Source of the DNA: Chloroflexota bacterium
GTDB taxonomy: Bacteria; Chloroflexota; UBA6077; CF-72
Length of the DNA stretch: 8,533 nt
Assembly (NCBI GenBank): GCA_019242065.1
Contig: JAFAWJ010000925.1
Span: 1-8,533, forward strand
Reading direction: 5' to 3'
The position numbers and the translations under genes were made by a program. The notes beneath the pieces were generated by a model. The model was not told where the DNA came from and ran no database searches. It saw only the letters and a list, made by a program, of their open reading frames with translations. This document shows positions 1-6,636 of this stretch, piece after piece (positions within the stretch are counted from its first letter, which is position 1; every line of letters begins with the position of its first letter).

Positions 1-34
1 GTACGACAACGCCAAGCGGCTGTACGCACTTTGA
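1..34 (+). CDS. C-terminal end of an unidentified protein, possibly an amidohydrolase (partial)
   Basis: Frame 2 reads YDNAKRLYAL followed by a TGA stop at 32-34, so a plus-strand gene enters from the left edge. A tail of the form NAxRLYxL is common at the extreme C-terminus of Amidohydro_2 (TIM-barrel metal-dependent hydrolase) proteins. That is the only basis for the suggestion, and ten residues cannot prove a family. The gene converges on the VOC gene with 11 bp between the two stop codons, and no terminator hairpin is visible in that gap. Confidence 0.4.
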   Translation, partial: YDNAKRLYAL

Positions 35-45
35 GCGAGACGGTT

Positions 46-411
46 TCAGTGGAGTGGCGCGATTGTGAACACCTGACCGCCGGGCGCCATGAAATAGTAC
101 GGATGACCCGGATGTTTGACCTCGAGCAGCCCCGCGTCCAGGGCCGCTCGCATGAGCGCCGCCGGGTCCTCCGCCCGCAGCTCCAGCCAGGTGCCCAGCC
201 GCGGCTGATCGTCGTCCAGGGCCGCCTCGACGAACTCGATGCTCAGGTGGCCGCCGCCAGGGAAATCGACCAGGAGCATCGGCTCGGGCATGGCGGGGTG
301 CGCAACGGTGCGCACCGACCCACAGCCGAGCGCGGTCCCGAAGCACCAGGCCAGTTCCTGGCGCCGCGCGGGGCGAGCAAAGAGATGGGCGTTGTTCCCG
401 AGTGCGATCAT
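46..411 (-). CDS. VOC (glyoxalase/bleomycin-resistance fold) family protein
   Basis: A 121-residue protein, the usual size of a single vicinal-oxygen-chelate subunit that dimerises through paired beta-alpha-beta-beta-beta modules. The first module covers roughly residues 4-62, with a strand at 8-13, a helix around 17-28 ending in ALGCGS, and strands near 45-50 and 56-62 (LSIEF). The second module covers roughly 73-118: a strand TWLEL at 74-78, a helix DPAALMRAALDAG at 82-94, and a terminal YYFMAPGGQVFTI at 105-117, equivalent to the family's F.DPDGN...I ending. His9 and Glu59 are possible metal ligands but their alignment is uncertain. Substrate is unknown. The ATG at 411 has only a weak GGTAG upstream, and no earlier in-frame ATG occurs before a stop. 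The gene lies 30 bp downstream of the family 5 binding protein on the same strand and is probably transcribed with it. The family includes lyases, dioxygenases and antibiotic-binding proteins, so no narrower role is claimed. Confidence 0.8.
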   Translation of the reverse strand: MIALGNNAHLFARPARRQELAWCFGTALGCGSVRTVAHPAMPEPMLLVDFPGGGHLSIEFVEAALDDDQPRLGTWLELRAEDPAALMRAALDAGLLEVKHPGHPYYFMAPGGQVFTIAPLH

Positions 412-441
412 TGCCGCTACCGTACAATCCGAACCGCGAAG

Positions 442-2190
442 CTAGCTTTCTAGCCAGGCGTTGGTGAAGTACCAGGCGCCGTATTGATTTGGCTCCACTC
501 CATGCAGCTTGGCAGTCCCGACCATGATCTGCGGGTTTGACGAAATCGGCATCGCCCACGATTGGTCCAGAATGTAGTCGTTGATCGAGGCGTACAGCGT
601 CTTCTGCTTATCGGGATCGGCCTCGCTGGCGGCCTGATTGAACAGCGTCTGCCACTCGGGCGGATTCCAGTTGGTATTGTTGGGGCTTGGCCGCCAGGTC
701 GGCCCGTTCAGATTGCTGATCGGCAGCATTTGCGCCTCGACATCCGGCGTCGCGTACATCGCGTTGTAGTTGTGGCCAATCACCGCGGCGGCCCATGATC
801 CGGGCTCGAAGGTCTGAATATTGAGCGTGACCCCCAACTGGGCCAGTGCAGCCTGGTAGATCTGCAGGAAACCGAGCGCATTCAACGGATTGGCGGTGGT
901 GACGATGACGTTGGTCTGCAGGTTGGAGACGGCGGCCTGCTGCAAGAGACTTTTGGCTTTATCCAGGTCGTACGAGTAGGTCTGATTCTTGGAAGCATCG
1001 TAGGCGGGCGATGATGGACTCCACTGCAGATCGACCGGCTGCGCGAAATCGAGAAAGACTTCGTGCGCGAGGCGCTGGCGGTCGATCGCCCAGTTGAAGG
1101 CCTGCCGCACCTGTTTGTTGTCGAAGGGCGGCACGGTGGTGAGAAAGGCCATCTCGTAAAACGTGCCGGGACTGGGGTGCACAAAGACCTGATACGTTGG
1201 ATCCGCCTGAAGGCGAGCCACGTCGCGCACGGACCCGGTGCGCAGCAGGTCGATCTGGCCGCCCTCGAGCGCCGCGAGGCCGGGTTGATCTCCGGCGCGG
1301 ATACTCGAGACGATGCTATCCAGGTAGGGCCGACCCGTCTGCCAGTAGTTCGGGTTCTTCGTCACGGTGATGTGGTCACCGGGTGCCCACTCGACGAACA
1401 TGAAGGGTCCAGTCCCGGAGGCCTTGGTCTTGGCGTCCGGACCCGTCATGATGTTCTGATCGACCAGGTTGAACTGCTGGAAGAAGTCGAACATCGCCGG
1501 ACGCGACTGGTCTGACTTCAGCAGCACCGTGTACTTGTCTGGGGTATCGATGGTGGTGAACCAGGACGATTGGGCGGCGAAATCTCCGTAGCCGGCACCC
1601 GGATCCTGCACGCGCACGAGGTTCCACTTGACGTCGTCGCTGGTGAATTCGCGGCCCGTGTGCCACGTGACGCCGGGGCGCAGATGCAGCTGGATCTGGG
1701 TGTAGTCGGGGCTGAGGTCCCAGCTCTCGGCCAGCATTGGCTGCGGCTTGAGCTGATCGTCGTAGGTGACCAGGCGGTCGTACACGAGCCAGACGTTCTC
1801 GTAGCCGCCCCGCACGATGCCGTCGAGGCTGGCGATGTCGGCGGGTTCGCCGACCCGCAGGGTGCCGCCTGACCTGGGCGGCGAGACGGTGGTCGGCTGG
1901 GCGGCGGGCACCACGGTGGCTGCCGCGGGTTGCGCGGCGGCTTGCGTGGGTGCGGCGGCTTGCGAGGCGGCGGTGGGTGCCGGTGCCGTCGTGGCTTGCG
2001 CGGCGGTGGCCACCGGCGTGGGGGCAGTGCTCGGTGCGGATGGGCTCGACGGGCCGCACGCGGCTCCCAGCAGCATGGCACCACCGGAGCCAAAGAGTGT
2101 CAGAGCGGCGCGACGACTGAAGATACGTTGGACTGCCTGGTGTTGCTCCGGCTGACGTTCGGCCGGTTCCCCGTTGAAAGCGTGGATCAT
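442..2190 (-). CDS. ABC transporter substrate-binding lipoprotein, family 5 (peptide/opine/nickel type)
   Basis: Predicted product of 582 residues. It is an extracytoplasmic, membrane-anchored receptor that would deliver oligopeptides or similar solutes to a Dpp/Opp-type importer. The N-terminus has a twin-arginine motif (SRRAAL, Arg26-Arg27), a hydrophobic stretch at 28-44, and a lipobox-like LGAAC with the lipidation cysteine at 45. Gly instead of Ala/Ser sits at -3. An Ala/Pro/Thr-rich linker covers 46-105. The SBP_bac_5 domain begins at GGTLRVG (108-114) and runs to the C-terminus. It includes LVYDRLVTYDDQLKPQPMLA and AESWDLSPD followed by LRPGVTWHTGREFTSDDVKW, a classic signature of this class. 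The start at 2190 is preferred because GGGAGAGGG lies upstream and a -10-like box covers the earlier ATG at 2223. Any longer frame would run into the divergent neighbour. No permease or ATPase for import is present nearby, so partner and ligand are unknown. Confidence 0.9.
   Translation of the reverse strand: MIHAFNGEPAERQPEQHQAVQRIFSRRAALTLFGSGGAMLLGAACGPSSPSAPSTAPTPVATAAQATTAPAPTAASQAAAPTQAAAQPAAATVVPAAQPTTVSPPRSGGTLRVGEPADIASLDGIVRGGYENVWLVYDRLVTYDDQLKPQPMLAESWDLSPDYTQIQLHLRPGVTWHTGREFTSDDVKWNLVRVQDPGAGYGDFAAQSSWFTTIDTPDKYTVLLKSDQSRPAMFDFFQQFNLVDQNIMTGPDAKTKASGTGPFMFVEWAPGDHITVTKNPNYWQTGRPYLDSIVSSIRAGDQPGLAALEGGQIDLLRTGSVRDVARLQADPTYQVFVHPSPGTFYEMAFLTTVPPFDNKQVRQAFNWAIDRQRLAHEVFLDFAQPVDLQWSPSSPAYDASKNQTYSYDLDKAKSLLQQAAVSNLQTNVIVTTANPLNALGFLQIYQAALAQLGVTLNIQTFEPGSWAAAVIGHNYNAMYATPDVEAQMLPISNLNGPTWRPSPNNTNWNPPEWQTLFNQAASEADPDKQKTLYASINDYILDQSWAMPISSNPQIMVGTAKLHGVEPNQYGAWYFTNAWLES
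1876..2055 (-). repeat. Low-complexity linker-coding segment (Ala/Pro/Thr/Gln-rich) in the family 5 binding protein
   Basis: This segment encodes residues 46-105, right after the lipid-anchor cysteine. It is almost only Ala, Pro, Thr, Ser, Gln and Val and includes several QAAA-type units. On the plus strand GGCGGCTTGCG recurs at 1936-1946 and 1954-1964, an 18-base (six-codon) period, with a degenerate third copy near 1992-2000. It probably acts as a flexible tether between membrane and binding domain. Such a sequence could change length by slippage, but one copy of the sequence cannot show that. Confidence 0.7.
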
Positions 2191-2202
2191 CGGATAGATG
2201 GA

Positions 2203-2211
2203 CCCTCTCCC
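2203..2211 (-). promoter_or_regulatory. Ribosome binding site deciding the start of the family 5 binding protein
   Basis: The minus strand reads GGGAGAGGG, ending 12 bases before the ATG at 2190. Spacing is slightly long but the match is purine-rich and the only good one nearby. It lies downstream of the alternative ATG at 2223, so it can serve only the 2190 start. Confidence 0.5.
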
Positions 2212-2221
2212 GTCGAGCGGC

Positions 2222-2250
2222 ATTGTACGCCTCACGCTACATACTTTCGA
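2222..2250 (-). promoter_or_regulatory. Candidate sigma70-type promoter for the family 5 binding protein gene
   Basis: On the minus strand TCGAAA (2250-2245, four of six matches to TTGACA) is followed after 17 bases by TACAAT (2227-2222, five of six matches to TATAAT). Transcription would begin near 2215, giving a leader of about 25 bases that contains the GGGAGAGGG ribosome site. The alternative ATG at 2223 falls inside the -10 box, which supports the start at 2190. This is a pattern match only. Confidence 0.45.
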
Positions 2251-2263
2251 CCTGTTTGACCTG
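2249..2263 (+). repeat. Direct repeat GACCTG-TTT-GACCTG in the divergent promoter region
   Basis: Two identical GACCTG hexamers (2249-2254 and 2258-2263) are separated by TTT, a 9-base period. The similarity extends left as TTTCGACCTG and TTTGACCTG, differing by one inserted C. The left copy touches the proposed minus-strand -35 box and the right copy overlaps the proposed plus-strand -35 box, a position suited to an operator. No specific regulator is implied. Confidence 0.4.
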
Positions 2264-2285
2264 GCAGCGTGCCCACTGCGATGAT
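2256..2285 (+). promoter_or_regulatory. Candidate sigma70-type promoter for the family 1 binding protein gene
   Basis: TTGACC at 2256-2261 (five of six matches to TTGACA) is followed after 18 bases by GATGAT at 2280-2285 (four of six matches to TATAAT). Transcription would start near 2292, leaving a leader of about 33 bases with the ribosome site at 2309-2317. The -35 box is good and the -10 box is weak, so this is tentative. Confidence 0.35.
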
Positions 2286-2308
2286 CCACCGAGGAACTGA
2301 CACGCCAC

Positions 2309-2317
2309 AGGGGAGAG
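2309..2317 (+). promoter_or_regulatory. Ribosome binding site of the family 1 binding protein
   Basis: AGGGGAGAG lies just upstream of the ATG at 2325. Counting from the end of GGGGAG, the spacing is nine bases, close to ideal. It fixes the start, which is also the start that gives a complete twin-arginine signal. Confidence 0.7.
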
Positions 2318-2324
2318 ACACAGC

Positions 2325-4088
2325 ATGCGGGTGGAAGTCGCTCAAACCAGGCAACGACGCACGTCGACGCGGCGTGCCTTCTTGCGGCAGAGTCTGGGCG
2401 TGCCCCTGGCGTCCAGCGTTGGCGTGCAGTTCTTGCTGCAAGCCTGCATGAACGCGCCCGCCAACACATCGGCGCTTGGGGCCACCCCACAGCCGCCGGC
2501 CAACACTGCCGGTGCCGTCGTTGCCGCAACGCCTGCAGGCGCCGCCCCGACCAGCGCTGGCCCCGTGCAGCTACCCAGCTACAGCCCGCAACAGTCGGTC
2601 AAGCCTGACCTGCCCGGCACGGACACCATCCCTGACGGCTACTTGAACTACCCGAAGACCACGTTCACGTCCGTCTCCCAGACGCCAGGTTCCGGCTCGG
2701 ATGTGACCTGGCTCTCCTACACGATCGTGCCGAATGCCGCCGTCGAGGACAACCCGGCCTGGCAAGCCGTCAACAATCAGGTCGGCGCAACGCTGAAGAT
2801 GCAGCTGGTCCCGTACGCCGACTACACGACCCGCCTCAACACCGTGCTGGCCGGCTCGGACGTGCCGGATGTGGTGTATCTGTTCGGAACGCTGCCGGGC
2901 ATGGACCGGCTGATGAGCTCCACCTTCGCCGACCTGACGCCCTACCTGAGCGGCGACGCGATCAAGAACTATCCCAACCTCGCCAACCTGCCCACCGTGG
3001 CCTGGAAACAGATGGTCTTCAACAACGCCATCTACGCGGTCCCCACCGCCTATATGCGTTTCTTCTGGATGCTGTGGGCGCACCAGGAGATGCTCGATCA
3101 GGTGGGTGCGCAGTTGCCCACCACGGCCGACGACTTCAAGCGTGTGGTCACCCAGTTGAATAATCCGCAGGCCGGCGTGTGGGACATCGGCACCCAGAGC
3201 AACAACGCCTTCGACATCTGGAATACGAGTGGTGGCCTGTACGCGGCGATGTTTGGTGCGCCGAATCAGTGGGCCGAGTCCGGAGGGAAATTCACCCGTT
3301 CCTTCGAAACCGAGCAGTTCAAAGCGGCGGTGGGCTACGCGCGCGACCTGTACGCCGCCGGCGTGTATCACCCGAATAGCGCGTCGAACACTATCCTCCA
3401 GGCGCGCACCGATTTCACCGCTGGCAAGTTCGCGTTCCATCACGATGGCATGACCATCGACCAGTGGAATCAGGCCAAAGCCATCAATCCGGCCGTCAAA
3501 CTGCGACAGCCGGTCCCACCGGCGGGTGATGGGAGCAAGGGGCACTACTGGTATGGCCCCGGCACCTTCGGGTTCACCGCCATCAACAAGCGGGCGAATG
3601 CCGATCGGGTGAAAGAGATCCTGCGGATCATGAACTATCTGGCCGCGCCAATCGGCAGTGAGGAGTATTTGCTGCTGCACTACGGCGTGAAAGGCACCGA
3701 CTGGGACTACGACGACAAGGGCAATCCGACACTCACCGACAAAGGCAAGTCCGACACCATGCCGTGGGGCGCGGGTACTGTCACCGTGCCGAATCCGCCA
3801 CAGATTCTGTTCGACCCGCAGGATCCGCAATTCGCTCAGGTCATTCAGGCCGACCAGAAGCAGATGGATGCGGTGGGTGTTTCCGATGCCTCGCTTGGGC
3901 TGTATTCGAACACGAACGCCTCCAAGGGCAACGTGCTGAATCAGAACATGCTGGACGGACTGGCGGCGATCGTCACGGGCACGCAGTCGCTGGATGCATA
4001 TGACCAGCTGGTGCAGGACTGGCGCGCCAACGGTGGCGAGCAGATCCGAGCGGAACTGGAGCAAGCCCTCGGGGCATCCCAAGCCTAA
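2325..4088 (+). CDS. ABC transporter substrate-binding lipoprotein, family 1 (sugar/oligosaccharide type)
   Basis: Predicted product of 587 residues, an extracytoplasmic solute receptor of the SBP_bac_1 class, which usually binds sugars or oligosaccharides for CUT1-type importers. The N-terminus has a Tat motif TRRAFLRQSLG (Arg16-Arg17), a short hydrophobic stretch, and lipobox LLQAC with the lipidation cysteine at 41. A Pro/Ala/Thr-rich linker runs to about residue 100. The binding domain shows hallmark segments: LAGSDVPDVVYLFG with FADLTPYLSG soon after, then IYAVPTAYMRFFWMLWAHQEMLDQVG, then FKAAVGYARDLYAAGVYHPNS, and GKFAFHHDGM. At over 540 mature residues it is longer than typical maltose-binding-like proteins and nearer the LipO-like long members. 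No cognate permease is in the window, so the ligand is unknown. It is divergent from the family 5 binding protein, with a 134-bp shared promoter region. Codon use agrees with its neighbours. Confidence 0.9.
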   Translation: MRVEVAQTRQRRTSTRRAFLRQSLGVPLASSVGVQFLLQACMNAPANTSALGATPQPPANTAGAVVAATPAGAAPTSAGPVQLPSYSPQQSVKPDLPGTDTIPDGYLNYPKTTFTSVSQTPGSGSDVTWLSYTIVPNAAVEDNPAWQAVNNQVGATLKMQLVPYADYTTRLNTVLAGSDVPDVVYLFGTLPGMDRLMSSTFADLTPYLSGDAIKNYPNLANLPTVAWKQMVFNNAIYAVPTAYMRFFWMLWAHQEMLDQVGAQLPTTADDFKRVVTQLNNPQAGVWDIGTQSNNAFDIWNTSGGLYAAMFGAPNQWAESGGKFTRSFETEQFKAAVGYARDLYAAGVYHPNSASNTILQARTDFTAGKFAFHHDGMTIDQWNQAKAINPAVKLRQPVPPAGDGSKGHYWYGPGTFGFTAINKRANADRVKEILRIMNYLAAPIGSEEYLLLHYGVKGTDWDYDDKGNPTLTDKGKSDTMPWGAGTVTVPNPPQILFDPQDPQFAQVIQADQKQMDAVGVSDASLGLYSNTNASKGNVLNQNMLDGLAAIVTGTQSLDAYDQLVQDWRANGGEQIRAELEQALGASQA

Positions 4089-4101
4089 TATTCGTCTTTA
4101 G

Positions 4102-4236
4102 CGGACTGGTCGACGCTGGAACAGGCACCTGACCTACCCCAATGGGCCGGACGGACTACCCCGCCGCGGCTACCGCTTCGTGCGTCCACGCGACGTGGCG
4201 GCCAGCGTGCTGCCGACGGCGGTGACGCGCGGCTAG
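4102..4236 (+). pseudogene. Possible gene remnant: 44-codon coding-like open stretch without start codon
   Basis: Between the family 1 binding protein and the HAD gene, frame 1 is open from after a TAG at 4099 to a TAG at 4234-4236. It reads HLTYPNGPDGLPRRGYRF and then VRPRDVAASVLPT near its end. Third codon positions are mostly G or C, as in real genes here, yet there is no ATG, and GTG or CTG starts would give only a tiny product. A decayed C-terminal fragment of a lost gene is a reasonable reading. In GC-rich DNA chance open frames of this length are common, so the call is weak and no family is assigned. Confidence 0.2.
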
Positions 4237-4285
4237 CTCTGGCGGTGCAGGCTTGGCATGCCACGTGCCTCTTGCGCGACCATCC

Positions 4286-4933
4286 ATGCTCAGTGGCATC
4301 GTTCTGGATCTGGACGGAACGCTCGTCGACTCCAACTACCTGCACGCGGATGCCTTCGCGCGCGCTCTGCTCGAAGTCGACCGGCCGATTCCCCGCTCGG
4401 TGATCCATCGACAGATCGGCAAGGGTGCCGACCAGTTCCTACCTGAACTCGTCGGCGATCGCGAGCTGGCCAGCCAGGTCGATGCTCGTCACAAAGAGCT
4501 CTACCGTGACATGCGTCGCTATGCTTATCCGCTGCCTGGTGCGCGCGAGCTGCTGGCGCATCTTTTCGAAATCGGCCTGCCGGTGTGGCTGGGCACGAGC
4601 GCCCAGCCCGAGGAGACGGAGCAGCACCTGGCGGCGTTCGGCGCGACCGGCCGGCTGGCGGGCGTCGTCGTCGCGACCGACGTGGCGGCGAGCAAGCCTG
4701 CCCCGGATATCTTCGAGGCGGTGCTCGCTCGCTCCGGCTTGCCGGCCGAGGAGACCGTCGTCATCGGCGACACGCTGTGGGACGTCCAAGCCGCCAGCGG
4801 CGCCGGCCTGCGGACCGTGGGTGTGCTGACCGGCGGCGCCTTCAGCCGCGACGAACTGGAGGCGGGCGGCGCGGTCGTCGTCTTCGACGATTGTGCGGCG
4901 CTTCTGACCAGCGGTTTCCCGACGGGGTTCTGA
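4286..4933 (+). CDS. HAD superfamily hydrolase, phosphoglycolate phosphatase / beta-phosphoglucomutase-like
   Basis: Predicted product of 215 residues, a cytoplasmic phosphatase or phosphomutase using an aspartyl-phosphate intermediate. All four HAD motifs are visible: I, DLDGTLVDS with nucleophile Asp8 and acid/base Asp10; II, Thr104 or Ser105 in WLGTSA; III, Lys137 in ASKPAPDIFEAVL; IV, Asp162 and Asp166 in VVIGDTLWDVQAA. The insertion between motifs I and II (about 17-82) is the size of a helical C1 cap, placing it near Gph/PGMB-like enzymes. Cap residues do not reveal the substrate. The ATG at 4286 puts the nucleophile eight residues in, as usual. An in-frame TTG at 4253 and GTG at 4265 would add 11 or 7 residues; none of the three has a convincing ribosome site. 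The YihY-type gene follows after 40 bp on the same strand, so the two may share a transcript. Confidence 0.88.
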   Translation: MLSGIVLDLDGTLVDSNYLHADAFARALLEVDRPIPRSVIHRQIGKGADQFLPELVGDRELASQVDARHKELYRDMRRYAYPLPGARELLAHLFEIGLPVWLGTSAQPEETEQHLAAFGATGRLAGVVVATDVAASKPAPDIFEAVLARSGLPAEETVVIGDTLWDVQAASGAGLRTVGVLTGGAFSRDELEAGGAVVVFDDCAALLTSGFPTGF

Positions 4934-4973
4934 CGTCGGCTAGCGTGGCACGTGTGGTGCTCTTTATCGGGAG

Positions 4974-5855
4974 GTGCCCAGCCGGCAGACGCTCGTCGAG
5001 ACGACCAGGCAGCTGTTCCAGCAAGCCAACAAGGACGACGTCGCCGGTCTCGCCGGCGAGATTGCCTTTCGCACGTTTCTCGAGTTGTTCCCGCTGTTCA
5101 TTTTTCTCGCACTGCTCGGCTCCGGACTTCAGAACGTGTTGCACGTGGACAACCCCGTGCACCAGATGCTCGGGCTGCTGGAGTCCAGCCTGCCGCAAGG
5201 CGCGGCCGACTCGATCCGACAACAGCTCGAGACGGTGTTGAGCTCGGAGCACGCGGGCATCAGCCTCGGCGTGCTGGGTGTCCTGTGGCTGTTCGCCGGC
5301 AGCGGCGCGGCGCTGCTCAAGGCGATGAACCGCGTGTACGAGATCGAGGAGACGCGCCCCTTCTGGGAGCGGTACGTGGTCGGTCTGTGGCTGACGATCC
5401 TGGCGGGATCGGTGCTCGTCGTGGCGATCGCCGTGATGAGTTTCGGCCAGATTGTGAGCCGTCAAGCTGGCGGAGATGGAAGCTGGGTGCCCGGCGTACT
5501 CGGCGTCCTGCGCTGGCCGGCGCTGGTGCTCGTTCTCTGCGCCGAATGCACGGTGGTGTATCGGGTCGCCCCGAACGCCAAACCTGCCTGGCGGTTCATC
5601 ACGCCAGGTGCTTTGCTGTTCGTGGGCGGCTGGCTGCTGGCCAGCACGATCTTCGTCATCTACGTCGACAAGTCCGGCGGATACTCGCAGACCTACGGCG
5701 CGCTGGGCGGCGTGGTGGTCATGATGCTGTGGCTGCAGATCACCGCGTACGCGCTGTTGCTCGGCGCCGAATTGAACGATCTGCTGGAGCACCCATCGGC
5801 CGCAGAGCAGCCGCAACACGTTGGCCGCGCCTCGAGCGAGCGCAAGGTCGCCTGA
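4974..5855 (+). CDS. YihY/BrkB family integral membrane protein
   Basis: Predicted product of 293 residues with about six membrane segments, near residues 30-52, 95-115, 133-158, 169-192, 206-230 and 240-268. Family landmarks are present: LAGEIAFRTFLELFPLFIF at the first segment; GSGAALLKAMNRVYEIEE then TRPFW after the second; and the C-terminal stretch SGGYSQTYGALGGVVVMMLW followed by YALLLGAELND. Members were once called ribonuclease BN in error; the true function is unknown, and transporter or envelope roles have been proposed. The frame opens after a TAG at 4941 and the GTG at 4974 is the first usable start. Oddly, the strong anti-SD match GGGAGGTG (4969-4976) overlaps that GTG instead of preceding it, so the exact start is uncertain. 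The stop lies 16 bp from the stop of the convergent exporter permease. Confidence 0.88.
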   Translation: MPSRQTLVETTRQLFQQANKDDVAGLAGEIAFRTFLELFPLFIFLALLGSGLQNVLHVDNPVHQMLGLLESSLPQGAADSIRQQLETVLSSEHAGISLGVLGVLWLFAGSGAALLKAMNRVYEIEETRPFWERYVVGLWLTILAGSVLVVAIAVMSFGQIVSRQAGGDGSWVPGVLGVLRWPALVLVLCAECTVVYRVAPNAKPAWRFITPGALLFVGGWLLASTIFVIYVDKSGGYSQTYGALGGVVVMMLWLQITAYALLLGAELNDLLEHPSAAEQPQHVGRASSERKVA

Positions 5856-5871
5856 TCGCGGACTCTTCGTG

Positions 5872-6636
5872 TCACAATGTGGCCTGGCGGATCGCCCGCA
5901 CGCCGACCAGCAGGCCGATGGCGGCGGTGGCCAGGGCCGCGGCAAAGCCGTAGGCTACTTCCGCGCCGACGCCGCCGGCGAACAGGATGCGCTCCGCGTC
6001 GACGATATAGGTCAACGGGTTCAGGCGCGACAGCGCTTGCATCCAGGCCGGGCCCGTCTCGAGCGGCAGCATCATGCCGGACAGGATCAGCAGGGGAAAC
6101 AGCAGGCTCTGCTGGACTGCCCAGAAGATCCATTCGGTCTTGCGCGCCGCGATGGCCAGGGCATACGACAGGGCGCCCACACCCACGCCGAAAATCCCCA
6201 GTATCAGCAGGCCGACCACCACGTGCACCGGGAACAACTGGAACCCGAATGGCACCGCGACCAGCGTGATGATGGCTGCCTGCGCCACCAGGGGCGTCAG
6301 CTCCTTGAGCGCTCGTCCGATCACCAGCGCGGGCCGCGCCAGCGGCGTGGCGAGGATGCGCTCGAACGACCCGGTCATGATCTCGAACTGCAGATTGGCG
6401 CCGGTCATGGACGTGCCGAACATGGTGATCATCACGACGACGCCCGGCAGAAACCACTGCAACGTCGAGCCGCCGCCGAAGGCGGTCTGGCTGGCGACAC
6501 CGGTGAGCAGCGGCCCGAACAGGGCCAGGAAGACCAGCGGCTGGACCAGCGAAAAGATGAGGGTGAAGGGATCGCGCACGATGAGCAGGCTCTCGCGCCA
6601 CCAGACGTTGCGAACGTCGAGGAGCATGCCGTGCAT
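5872..6636 (-). CDS. ABC-2 type exporter permease, DrrB-like
   Basis: Predicted product of 254 residues, the membrane subunit of an ABC exporter of the daunorubicin-resistance (DrrAB) type. About six membrane segments are seen: near 25-44, 58-80, 105-130, 138-162, 170-190 and 225-247. Family marks are the cytoplasmic-loop region FEIMTGSFERILATPLARPA after the second segment, and the late sequence PLLILSGMMLPLETGPAW followed by LNPLTYIVDAERILF. The ATG at 6636 shares its A with the TGA of the ATPase gene (TGATG), a common sign of translational coupling. An internal ATG at 6627 is the alternative start. There is no separate strong ribosome site. Only one permease gene is seen, so the exporter would act as a homodimer with two ATPase copies. 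The substrate (drug, lipid, polysaccharide or antibiotic) cannot be told from sequence. Confidence 0.9.
   Translation of the reverse strand: MHGMLLDVRNVWWRESLLIVRDPFTLIFSLVQPLVFLALFGPLLTGVASQTAFGGGSTLQWFLPGVVVMITMFGTSMTGANLQFEIMTGSFERILATPLARPALVIGRALKELTPLVAQAAIITLVAVPFGFQLFPVHVVVGLLILGIFGVGVGALSYALAIAARKTEWIFWAVQQSLLFPLLILSGMMLPLETGPAWMQALSRLNPLTYIVDAERILFAGGVGAEVAYGFAAALATAAIGLLVGVRAIRQATL

Noticed and set aside
439..448. Perfect 10-bp palindrome AAGCTAGCTT at the stop of the family 5 binding protein
   Set aside because: It has no loop and no following T-tract, so it is not a credible terminator; it is most likely chance.
2191..2529. 113-codon upstream extension of the family 5 binding-protein frame to an ATG at 2529
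   Set aside because: It has no signal-like or domain-like sequence, overlaps the divergent family 1 gene and its ribosome site, and the twin-arginine lipoprotein start at 2190 is clearly the natural one.
2571..4082. 503-codon minus-strand open frame
   Set aside because: It is exactly antisense to the family 1 binding protein, whose translation has clear family motifs; long antisense frames are expected in GC-rich genes.
4186..4198. Hairpin CCACG-CGA-CGTGG after the family 1 binding protein as a terminator
   Set aside because: The stem is only five pairs with a three-base loop and no T-run follows.
4254..4263. Palindrome TGGCATGCCA upstream of the HAD gene as an operator
   Set aside because: It is a single short palindrome that overlaps possible start codons of the HAD gene, with no promoter-like boxes around it.
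4842..5945. 367-codon minus-strand open frame
   Set aside because: It is antisense to the HAD end and the YihY gene, rich in Arg/Gln/His with no recognisable domain.
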